Origin: Eubacterium sp.
Lineage (GTDB): Bacteria > Bacillota > Clostridia > Lachnospirales > Lachnospiraceae
Direction: 5' to 3'
Length of the DNA stretch: 19,666 bases
Assembly: GCA_003486385.1 (NCBI GenBank)
Contig: DNFT01000090.1
Coordinates: 1 to 19,666, forward strand
The translations under genes and the position numbers were made by a program. This document shows, in pieces, positions 1 to 5,529 of this stretch. Position 1 is the stretch's first letter; each line of letters starts with the position of its first letter. The notes beneath the pieces were generated by a model. The model saw only the letters and a list, made by a program, of their open reading frames with translations. It did no database searches and had not been told where the DNA came from.

Positions 1-812
1 ATTCCCTGCCTGATTCCATGCTCAACTCCGCTGGCATACCCTGCCTGCCGCTCTGCCGCGCGAAGCTTCCGCTCTTCCTCTTCCTGGTTATACTCAAATA
101 TACTCATCATCACTACCTCCGCACGGTTTCTTTTTAGGAAATCCGCCAGCACACCATTTCTTATGCACTCATCTACCGCCCTGTTGACCGCCTCGTCAAG
201 TGAGCCCAGCTCCGTTTTATACCTTCTCACCAGTGCCACATACTGCGCATACTCCCTGAGTGTGTGACTCTGCTTCATAAGCCCGGCATTTCTGCCGTAG
301 TTAATATTGAGCACCGTGACCCTCAGCTCAAGCGCCGGATTGTCAACCCTCGGCTCAAATGCCTCCGAAAGCCTGTATTCGCTCTTGTCCGCAAATTCAT
401 CCTGTCCATTATAGAACACTATGAAATTCGGCGCAGGCACCTTCTGTATTGCCGATGAATACAGCGACTGCGTCTCCACCAGCCTGCTGTACTCAGCTGT
501 GATATAAAGCAGGTCACGTAACGGCATATTAGGGTTGACCGTCGACTGGTGCTCATACAGATATATTCCCGTATTTAACAGAAATGCAAGGTCATTCTTC
601 ATTCCCATATACACCGCATTCTCCAGTGTCACTATCTGCAGGTCATCCGCGTTATCGTAATTCTTCCCGGACACCGCATTGTACAGCTCAAGCAGATTTT
701 TCCTGTCAGAAAACAGCATTCTGAATATCGTGTCCTTGTAGCGGCGGTTGGCATACAATACCTTCCCATCGACTGCTGCATTCCCACTCTTGATTCCATT
801 AGTACCCTTCAT
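1..812 (-). CDS. Rpn-family PD-(D/E)XK nuclease / putative transposase, C-terminus cut by the window edge
   Basis: An open frame of 270 codons runs from ATG at 810-812 to the left edge without a stop, so the C-terminus lies outside. The start is fixed by AGGAGG seven bases upstream. The protein begins MKGTNGIKSGN. It contains NDLAFLLNTGIYLYEHQST (about residues 73-91), where the Asp and the E-x-Q (EHQ) fit the active site of the Rpn branch of the PD-(D/E)XK nucleases. A conserved-looking segment (PLRDLLYITAEYSRLV) follows. The visible end is charged and rich in Glu and Arg (NQEEEERKLRAAERQ), as is common in this family. Known Rpn proteins are DNA endonucleases that promote recombination, often annotated as transposases; activity here is inferred. 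It aligns poorly by eye with the second Rpn-type gene at 4081-5100, but both have the same non-coding block upstream. Confidence 0.82.
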   Translation of the reverse strand, partial: MKGTNGIKSGNAAVDGKVLYANRRYKDTIFRMLFSDRKNLLELYNAVSGKNYDNADDLQIVTLENAVYMGMKNDLAFLLNTGIYLYEHQSTVNPNMPLRDLLYITAEYSRLVETQSLYSSAIQKVPAPNFIVFYNGQDEFADKSEYRLSEAFEPRVDNPALELRVTVLNINYGRNAGLMKQSHTLREYAQYVALVRRYKTELGSLDEAVNRAVDECIRNGVLADFLKRNRAEVVMMSIFEYNQEEEERKLRAAERQAGYASGVEHGIRQG

Positions 813-872
813 TAAATACCTCCTGTAGTTGTGGTGCAGGAGATATTTAATACATAACCGATTATGCTTCAT

Positions 873-1026
873 ATATAAGCATCGCACCCGGCATAATGTA
901 TATCCATTACGCCTGTGCTTATTACATAAGCATTTCACATTGCCTAATGTATAAGCATCATGCCTGTGCTTACCATATAAGCATTTCACCCGGCTTAATA
1001 TATACTCATCAAGCCTGTGCTTATTA
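873..1026. repeat. Three tandem 51-bp repeats
   Basis: The 10-mer GCCTGTGCTT recurs at 911, 962 and 1013, exactly 51 bases apart, and the surrounding bases repeat with it. Each unit has two half-units of about 25 bases, both opening with a TATAAGCAT-like string: one continues into CACCCGGC-TAATG and the other into GCCTGTGCTTAT. TAAGCA and TGCTTA inside the second half-unit can pair as a small hairpin. The array lies in the leader of the truncated Rpn gene. A short plus-strand frame across it (896-1078) merely translates the repeat into a 17-residue periodic peptide and is not considered a gene. Confidence 0.8.
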
Positions 1027-1054
1027 TTCTGCTCATATAACATCAGCCGGCGGT

Positions 1055-1226
1055 ATCAGCTGTCCCCTGCTAAGTTAATTGGATTTCAAGCATAGACCTC
1101 TGAATATTCACCGTAATCCGGTTATATGAAATATAGAACCTTATGAGCTGTAAAGCATCATAAAATATAGAATTTCAAGAAATATGCTCTGGATTCAGAT
1201 TAGCATAATAAACCATGCATGTCAAT
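1055..1226 (-). repeat. Conserved non-coding block, copy A (upstream of the truncated Rpn gene)
   Basis: This stretch matches 5152-5394 in the same orientation. The best part (1081-1132) is identical at about 47 of 53 aligned positions by hand count. A second conserved patch is TAGAATTTCAAGAAATATGC near 1168-1187, and the block ends in ATGCAT near 1215-1220. In the minus-strand sense it contains ACCG-loop-CGGT, able to form a short hairpin. It lies about 240 bases upstream of the Rpn start codon. It may be a shared leader or regulatory RNA, or the edge of a mobile unit. No coding frame was seen. Confidence 0.75.
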
Positions 1227-1374
1227 ATCCTCTTTGATACAATCTTGTGTAATATTTATACACTTACAGTTTAAAAAAGTTCTCCTTTTCACACCTGCAC
1301 TTTTGTAGAATTTATATGCCCAGCATCCCATTCCCATTACACAACAGACGCCGCCATCTCATATATTAAAATAA

Positions 1375-1418
1375 AACAGGGCTTCCACACCGTATTTCTC
1401 CGGCATGGAAGCCCTGTT
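1375..1418 (-). terminator. Rho-independent terminator of flagellin
   Basis: A perfect 13-bp inverted repeat (AACAGGGCTTCCA at 1375-1387 with TGGAAGCCCTGTT at 1406-1418) has an 18-base loop that can itself pair CCG with CGG. On the minus strand it is followed by TTATTTTAA. It starts 43 bases after the flagellin stop codon and should end that transcript. Confidence 0.92.
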
Positions 1419-1461
1419 ATTTTATGCTGCCATTATCGGTATAATAAGCATCAGTTTATGA

Positions 1462-2838
1462 TTAGCCGAGTAAGGAGAGAACTCCCTGTGTAGCCTGATT
1501 AGCCTGTGCAAGCATGGACTGTCCGGCCTGAGCAAGAATGTTGTTCTTGCTGTACTCAACCATCTCCTCAGCCATATCAACATCACGGATACGTGACTCA
1601 GCGGATGTTGTATTCTCAACAACATTGTCAAGGTTAGCGATTGTGTGCTCGAGTCTGTTCTGAACAGCACCGAGAGCAGAACGCTGATCTGATACCTTCT
1701 GGATTGCTGCTGAAATTGTATCAATAGCATTTGTTGCGTTTTCCTCTGTATCAACCTTGAGTCCGTCAACACCAATATTCTTTGAACTCATAGAATCTAT
1801 CTTAAGATTAATCTTGTTAGTATCGTTAGAATCTGCTCCTACATGAAGATTAAGCTCTAATGCCTTGGTAACTACCTTAGTAACTTCCTTTTCTTCGGCT
1901 TGAACTTCATCCTTACCAGGAGTGACATCTACGAATTTACTAATCTGCTCTGCACCTACTTCAGCCCATGTACCGTCATCCTTCTGAGCATAAAGCGGCT
2001 TATTCATTGAACCATCTGTGTTGAAATGATTTGCAAGGTCAGCACCATCTACCAAAGCTGTATCATTAGCTGCTGTGGATAATTTGCTTGAACCTTTTCC
2101 ATATAAAGCCTGAACAGCTGCATCATCAATCTTCTTAGCATCTAACTGAGCACCGAACTGATCCTTTGTATTTGCTGGATCTTTGAAAAGCTCAACTCCT
2201 TTTTTGAGTACAACATCACCAGTAGCTGTATCAATCTCCAACTTATCAAGCACTTCCTCTGCTGTTAAAGCAGTAGTTGAACCCTTAGCATACCATGTTG
2301 GAACCGCTGAACCTTTTTTTAACTGAACTTTATCAACACCCATACCTGCTACATAAGATGCCTTAACCGGAACAGCCTTCTCAGCCTGTATATTAACTTT
2401 CTCCTTAACTGTCTCTGTGCCATCTCCCTTTAAGAGATATGTCTCATTGAACTTAGTTGTCTCAGATACACGGTCAATTTCCTTTGTGAGCTGGTCAATC
2501 TCGTCCTGAATTGCCTTTCTGTCTGTCTCACTGTTAGTTCCGTTAGCTGACTGAACAGCTAACTGGTTCATTCTCTGAAGCATTGAGTGAACCTCTGTGA
2601 GTGCACCTTCTGCTGTCTGTACTGCGGATACGCCGTCCTCAGCGTTAGATGAAGCCTGATCAAGACCTCTTATCTGCTTTCTCATCTTCTCGGAAATTGA
2701 AAGACCTGCTGCATCATCAGCTGCACGGTTGATTCTGTAGCCTGAGGATAACTTCTCTGCTGACTTAGACTGTGAGCCTGTTGTGATGTTTAACATTCTG
2801 TTGGCATTCATTGCCTGCATATTGTGCTGTACTACCAT
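1462..2838 (-). CDS. fliC: Flagellin (flagellar filament protein)
   Basis: This 458-residue protein is the filament subunit exported through the flagellar type III apparatus. The N-terminal D0/D1 region begins MVVQHNMQAMNANRMLNITT. It includes the family signatures LSSGYRINRAADDAAGLSISE and LQRMNQLAVQSANGT. The C-terminal D1/D0 region contains GAVQNRLEHTIANLDN and RIRDVDMAEEM and ends in QANQATQGVLSLLG. Residues about 140-350 are a variable Lys/Asp/Thr/Ala-rich D2/D3-like insert that makes the surface of the filament. ATG is preceded by AAGGAGG. The gene follows csrA by 121 bases and has its own strong terminator. The leader carries hairpins suggestive of CsrA control. Arg89, Leu93 and Glu113 match the positions known for TLR5 contact in Salmonella FliC (Arg90, Leu94, Glu114). 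Confidence 0.97.
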   Translation of the reverse strand: MVVQHNMQAMNANRMLNITTGSQSKSAEKLSSGYRINRAADDAAGLSISEKMRKQIRGLDQASSNAEDGVSAVQTAEGALTEVHSMLQRMNQLAVQSANGTNSETDRKAIQDEIDQLTKEIDRVSETTKFNETYLLKGDGTETVKEKVNIQAEKAVPVKASYVAGMGVDKVQLKKGSAVPTWYAKGSTTALTAEEVLDKLEIDTATGDVVLKKGVELFKDPANTKDQFGAQLDAKKIDDAAVQALYGKGSSKLSTAANDTALVDGADLANHFNTDGSMNKPLYAQKDDGTWAEVGAEQISKFVDVTPGKDEVQAEEKEVTKVVTKALELNLHVGADSNDTNKINLKIDSMSSKNIGVDGLKVDTEENATNAIDTISAAIQKVSDQRSALGAVQNRLEHTIANLDNVVENTTSAESRIRDVDMAEEMVEYSKNNILAQAGQSMLAQANQATQGVLSLLG

Positions 2839-2846
2839 AATTTTTT

Positions 2847-2905
2847 CCTCCTTGTCCCATTTATGTGTGGGATATTATTTTTTTCAGGGAAATCCGTTTC
2901 CCCGA
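2847..2905 (-). promoter_or_regulatory. Probable CsrA-binding leader of flagellin mRNA
   Basis: In the minus-strand RNA, 2884-2905 forms a 9-bp stem (one G-U pair) closed by the four-base loop CGGA, the usual way of presenting the CsrA GGA core. About 43 bases downstream, ACAAGGAGG (2847-2855) covers the Shine-Dalgarno sequence and matches most of the CsrA consensus RUACARGGAUGU. Between them a 5-bp hairpin (2855-2872, TCCCA/TGGGA) abuts this site. The layout resembles the two-site hag leader of Bacillus subtilis, where CsrA blocks ribosome binding and FliW relieves it. Binding here is inferred; fliW is not in this window. Confidence 0.7.
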
Positions 2906-2921
2906 TATTTATTTATAACAA

Positions 2922-2947
2922 ACGAAGAATCCCGGGTGTATCTTCGT
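2922..2947 (-). other. Hairpin between csrA and flagellin (weak terminator or processing site)
   Basis: ACGAAGA and TCTTCGT form a 7-bp stem around a 12-base loop, 12 bases after the csrA stop. On the minus strand it is followed by the T-rich TTTGTTATAAAT. It may partly terminate csrA transcripts or separate the two messages. The loop contains GGGAT, so it could also be a further CsrA contact. Confidence 0.5.
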
Positions 2948-2959
2948 CTATTACCTTGA

Positions 2960-3235
2960 TTAATGTGCCCGCTGTGCGGACTTCTCCGCCTTTAATTTCT
3001 CCTCGCGGAGGATACGCCTTATCTGCTCCTGTGCCTCCTTGGAAATCGGGCTCTCAGGATAGTAGGTGTCCTTGTTTCTCTCAGGGTTCTGTTCAACACT
3101 GCTTCTGACAATGTTCACATCTCTTGGCGCGTCTATCATAAAACGTCCGTGGCTTCCCGACCCTCCAAGATATACCACTCTGATATTGTCTCCGATATTC
3201 AGATACTGTCCCTGTTTTAACGATAGTTTAAGCAT
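2960..3235 (-). CDS. csrA: CsrA family RNA-binding translational regulator
   Basis: The product is a 91-residue CsrA homologue; CsrA dimers bind GGA motifs in mRNA leaders and repress translation or alter stability. The core runs over residues 1-50 (MLKLSLKQGQYLNIGDNIRV, then the G-x-x-G-R-x-x-IDAP-x-DV-x-x-x-R pattern). Leu4 and Arg44, both needed for RNA binding in characterised CsrA, are present. The usual Arg6 is Leu and Arg7 is Lys, so the N-terminal strand is divergent. The tail of about 40 residues is longer than in E. coli CsrA and highly charged. The start at 3235 was chosen because MLxL opens the family and GGAGG lies five bases upstream; an earlier ATG overlaps that RBS. Its position directly upstream of flagellin suggests that flagellin is its main target. 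Confidence 0.9.
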   Translation of the reverse strand: MLKLSLKQGQYLNIGDNIRVVYLGGSGSHGRFMIDAPRDVNIVRSSVEQNPERNKDTYYPESPISKEAQEQIRRILREEKLKAEKSAQRAH

Positions 3236-3588
3236 TGTTACCTCCATGTTGAATATGTTGCATTTTATTGATATGCATTTACAAGTCCATTCGTTAACTT
3301 TTTTATCCTTTGCAACTTATATATCGTATCAATGTTACGCAAACTTAACATTGTATTTTATATTTTGCTACGATTTGTAGCTTTTTAACAATAAGCAAGC
3401 TCGAATATTATCGTATATAATTCCTTATTTTGTGCATAATTTCTCAAACAGAACTACTTTACGCAACAAACTGTAACCAAATTAAGCAAAAAAAAGTCTT
3501 GTAAATAACATGTCTTATGTTATTCGCTACACATTGTTGCACATATTTACGCAATAAAAATATACTTAATCTAAAGGTGGTATCTATT
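3236..3588. promoter_or_regulatory. AT-rich divergent control region between csrA and the XRE gene
   Basis: There is no gene here. The octamer TTACGCAA occurs three times in the same direction (3335-3342, 3459-3466, 3547-3554). Two inverted repeats are present: AATGTTA/TAACATT (3331-3352, 8-base spacer) and AACAT/ATGTT around 3507-3521. GCAACAA (3463) and TTGTTGC (3534) are also complementary. TATACT at 3561-3566 is a possible -10 box for the XRE gene, but its -35 is poor and the leader would be very short. These motifs are candidate operators for the adjacent XRE regulator. Confidence 0.45.
3321..3347 (-). promoter_or_regulatory. Possible sigma-28 (flagellar) promoter for csrA-flagellin
   Basis: On the minus strand TAAG, 15 bases, then TACGATAT approximates the flagellar sigma factor consensus TAAA-N15-GCCGATAT. 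It sits 86 bases before the csrA start codon, in the expected direction. Two -10 positions and one -35 position deviate. The spacer overlaps the AATGTTA/TAACATT inverted repeat, so a repressor could compete here. Confidence 0.35.
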
Positions 3589-4017
3589 ATGAGTAATGAA
3601 AAGCTTGCACAAAAGCTGCGGGAGCTTAGAAAAGTTAACAACTATACACAGGATTATGTTGCCGAGGTACTTGGAGTAGTCCGGCAGACCTACAGCCATT
3701 ATGAGACAGGGAAAAGGACCCCCGATACGAACGCACTGTATAAGCTTGCGGGACTTTACAATATTTCAATTGATGACCTGATGCACCTGACTATTGATAT
3801 TGACAGGAATGTATCCTACGATGCACCGACACCCACCCAGACCAGCAATGACCTTGCCGGATTTTTAGAATATTTCAATGACCCTGCCAACAAGAAAAAA
3901 TATATGTTTAACACCAATCTTGAACGTGAACTATTATTCTACTTTGATAAGATATCCGAACAGGATAAGAAGGAGATTATAGAATTTACTAAGATTAAGG
4001 CGCGAAAACCTCTGTAG
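3589..4017 (+). CDS. XRE-family helix-turn-helix regulator
   Basis: This 142-residue protein has an N-terminal Cro/C1-type HTH over residues 5-62. The recognition region is NNYTQDYVAEVLGVVRQTYS, followed by HYETGKRTPD and LYNISIDDL. The C-terminal half (TQTSNDLAGFLEYF onward) is helical and charged and contains ELLFYFDKISEQDKKEIIEF; it has no enzyme motif and may serve dimerisation. ATG at 3589 follows AAGGTGG by nine bases; an upstream in-frame extension to 3517 lacks an RBS and is rejected. It is the only plus-strand gene in the window and is divergent from csrA-flagellin. It may therefore act on the shared upstream region, but this is not shown. No related neighbour gene identifies its ligand. 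Confidence 0.9.
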   Translation: MSNEKLAQKLRELRKVNNYTQDYVAEVLGVVRQTYSHYETGKRTPDTNALYKLAGLYNISIDDLMHLTIDIDRNVSYDAPTPTQTSNDLAGFLEYFNDPANKKKYMFNTNLERELLFYFDKISEQDKKEIIEFTKIKARKPL

Positions 4018-4026
4018 CACAATAAA

Positions 4027-4061
4027 AGAACCGCAACAGAATTATTTTCCGTTGCGGTTCT
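4027..4061 (-). terminator. Terminator of the second Rpn gene
   Basis: An 11-bp perfect stem (AGAACCGCAAC / GTTGCGGTTCT) with a 13-base loop is followed on the minus strand by TTTTATT. It lies 20 bases after the minus-strand stop. The plus-strand side lacks a T-run, so it is at best a partial terminator for the converging XRE gene. Confidence 0.88.
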
Positions 4062-4080
4062 GCAAGCTCGTTTACGACTT

Positions 4081-5100
4081 TTATTCTTCCCTGACCAGCT
4101 CTTCCGCCATACGATACTCCTCAGGCAGCACTCCCATCACATCACAGGTCTCCTCGACTGTACAATTATTCTTCTTCATGTACCGGTTTACCAGCTCGTA
4201 CAATTTTACAGCCTCTCCACGCTCTATTCCTTTCTCTATCCCACGCTGTTCAATAGTATCAGATAAATTACACATTCTGTCCAGCTCCTCTCTTATTCTA
4301 TGTGTCGACTCGATTGAGTATTCCGTTTCAAGTATCCTGATTTTATCACTAACGGCCATGCTGTCATCCAGTATGACCTTTAAAAGATTCAAAAGTCCTG
4401 CCGGGCTGTCTTTTTTATCATTATAGCATTTTATCTTTGTTTTTCCAACACAAACCATAACCGCACGGAGCAAATCACAGCCGGGAGCCTTCTTCATTTC
4501 GCCATACAGACTTCTTGGGCTTAATTCATAGCTTGTAATGGTATTCTCGGACATTTTACTGGTGTCCGTGCAGATAAAGATACTATACACCTTTTTTATA
4601 TTATCATAATCCTCCGCTGAGAACTCCGTTCCAAGCTGTGCGGACAAGAGTCGTGCACAGTAAAACAGAGCCCTGGTGACAATATTATAACCCGGATAAA
4701 AATTGTTCTGCGCTTCCACGTTGATTATGAGCTTGATGTTTTCCTTGTTATTTCCATTCTTTTTAGGATATTTGCCCTCTTCCAAAGGCTTATATACGCT
4801 GAATCTGATGTCATACACAACCTCTCCTTCATTCGGAACCTTATCCTCATTGCGCAATCCGACAATTTTCTCACGATTGGTAAGCCCCGGACGTATCCTC
4901 ACGTTTCCTACTTCCGGATTTTCAATACACTCCATTATTTTGGGTATATCGTACTCAGAAAATTCATCCGTTGTGTACTTGAGTATCCATGCCAGAATAC
5001 TTTTATTAGAGAGTATATTTCTAATATTTTCATCGTATTTTGCCTTTGCACCTGCCGCGGATAGGTCATCGGCAATGGCGCTGTTTAACAATTCTGCCAA
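4081..5100 (-). CDS. Rpn-type PD-(D/E)XK nuclease family transposase
   Basis: This 339-residue protein belongs to the PD-(D/E)XK 'nuclease family transposase' proteins abundant in Lachnospiraceae. YDIRFSVYKP (about residues 95-104) and IKLIINVEAQNNFYPGY (about 122-138) supply the Asp and the E-x-Q (EAQ) expected of the active site. RALFYCARLLSAQ follows, as usual for the family. The C-terminus has EQRGIEKGIERGEA, the Glu/Gly/Arg heptad-like tail typical of these proteins. The start is TTG at 5098-5100, with GGGAG eight bases upstream and no competing ATG. Its job is unknown; homologues promote recombination. It is flanked by its own terminator and by copy B of a block also found upstream of the other Rpn gene. 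Confidence 0.85.
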   Translation of the reverse strand: MAELLNSAIADDLSAAGAKAKYDENIRNILSNKSILAWILKYTTDEFSEYDIPKIMECIENPEVGNVRIRPGLTNREKIVGLRNEDKVPNEGEVVYDIRFSVYKPLEEGKYPKKNGNNKENIKLIINVEAQNNFYPGYNIVTRALFYCARLLSAQLGTEFSAEDYDNIKKVYSIFICTDTSKMSENTITSYELSPRSLYGEMKKAPGCDLLRAVMVCVGKTKIKCYNDKKDSPAGLLNLLKVILDDSMAVSDKIRILETEYSIESTHRIREELDRMCNLSDTIEQRGIEKGIERGEAVKLYELVNRYMKKNNCTVEETCDVMGVLPEEYRMAEELVREE

Positions 5101-5151
5101 CTACTGTTCTCCCTTCTGTTGTATAACCTTATACAGAAAACGCTTTCTGAA

Positions 5152-5394
5152 ATCAGCTCACATTTTCTGCTGTGTCTAATGGATTTTAAGCATAGAACTC
5201 TGAATATTTACCGTGAAACCGGTAATATGAAATTTTCATTTCAGAAAGTATATATTCCATCAAATATAGAAATTCCGGGAATCAGGAATTAAAAATTACA
5301 AGAAATATATGCTTAAAGGAATAAATAATTTCAGAATATGTAGAATGTCAAGAATTATGCTCTAAACTAACTATAATATATTCATGCATATCAC
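5152..5394 (-). repeat. Conserved non-coding block, copy B (upstream of the second Rpn gene)
   Basis: It matches copy A at 1055-1226 in the same orientation. Similarity begins at ATCAGCT, is strongest over 5181-5233, and resumes at TAGAATGTCAAGAATTATGC (5341-5360), ending at CATGCATATCA. Copy B is about 70 bases longer because the AAGAAATATGCT patch is partly duplicated (near 5300-5312 and again near 5350-5362). In minus-strand RNA, TTACCG and CGGTAA can pair to form a 6-bp hairpin; copy A keeps the inner four pairs. No coding frame was seen. The rest of the 5101-5529 gap holds a candidate promoter and a terminator. Confidence 0.75.
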
Positions 5395-5398
5395 ACAA
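5370..5398 (-). promoter_or_regulatory. Candidate promoter for the second Rpn gene
   Basis: On the minus strand TTGTGT (5393-5398), a 17-base spacer and TATAGT (5370-5375) form a plausible sigma-A promoter. Transcription from it would place nearly the whole conserved block in a 5' leader of about 260 bases. Confidence 0.4.
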
Positions 5399-5485
5399 CC
5401 CCTGCCTGCCAATTATAAACCAATGTTAATCACTTTTTAATTTCATGGCAAAATAACCATACCCTACAGCCCAAGCAATAAGAAA

Positions 5486-5523
5486 AGGACCCTCATACCG
5501 GATTTATCCAATACGAAAGTCCT
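5486..5523 (-). terminator. Terminator of the SipL-like gene
   Basis: On the minus strand an 18-bp stem with several G-U pairs (outer AGGAC/GTCCT, inner GGAT/ATCC) closes a two- to four-base loop and is followed by TTTTCTTATT. It begins six bases after the stop codon. Confidence 0.88.
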
Positions 5524-5529
5524 CAGCAG

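Noticed and set aside
896..1078. A 60-codon plus-strand frame with 17-residue periodic peptide
   Set aside because: It is only the translation of the 51-bp tandem repeat, has no ribosome binding site, and continues into unrelated sequence.
1227..1374. Search for a gene or RNA between copy A and the flagellin terminator
   Set aside because: This AT-rich stretch has no frame with a ribosome binding site and no clear structure; nothing could be supported.
4703..5179. A 158-codon plus-strand frame opposite the second Rpn gene
   Set aside because: It is antisense to a gene with clear family motifs and a good RBS; its composition is that of a shadow frame.
1..5529. A composite transposon bounded by the two Rpn-associated blocks
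   Set aside because: The blocks are direct repeats next to Rpn genes, but no terminal inverted repeats or target-site duplications were found, and the segment between them contains core flagellar genes.
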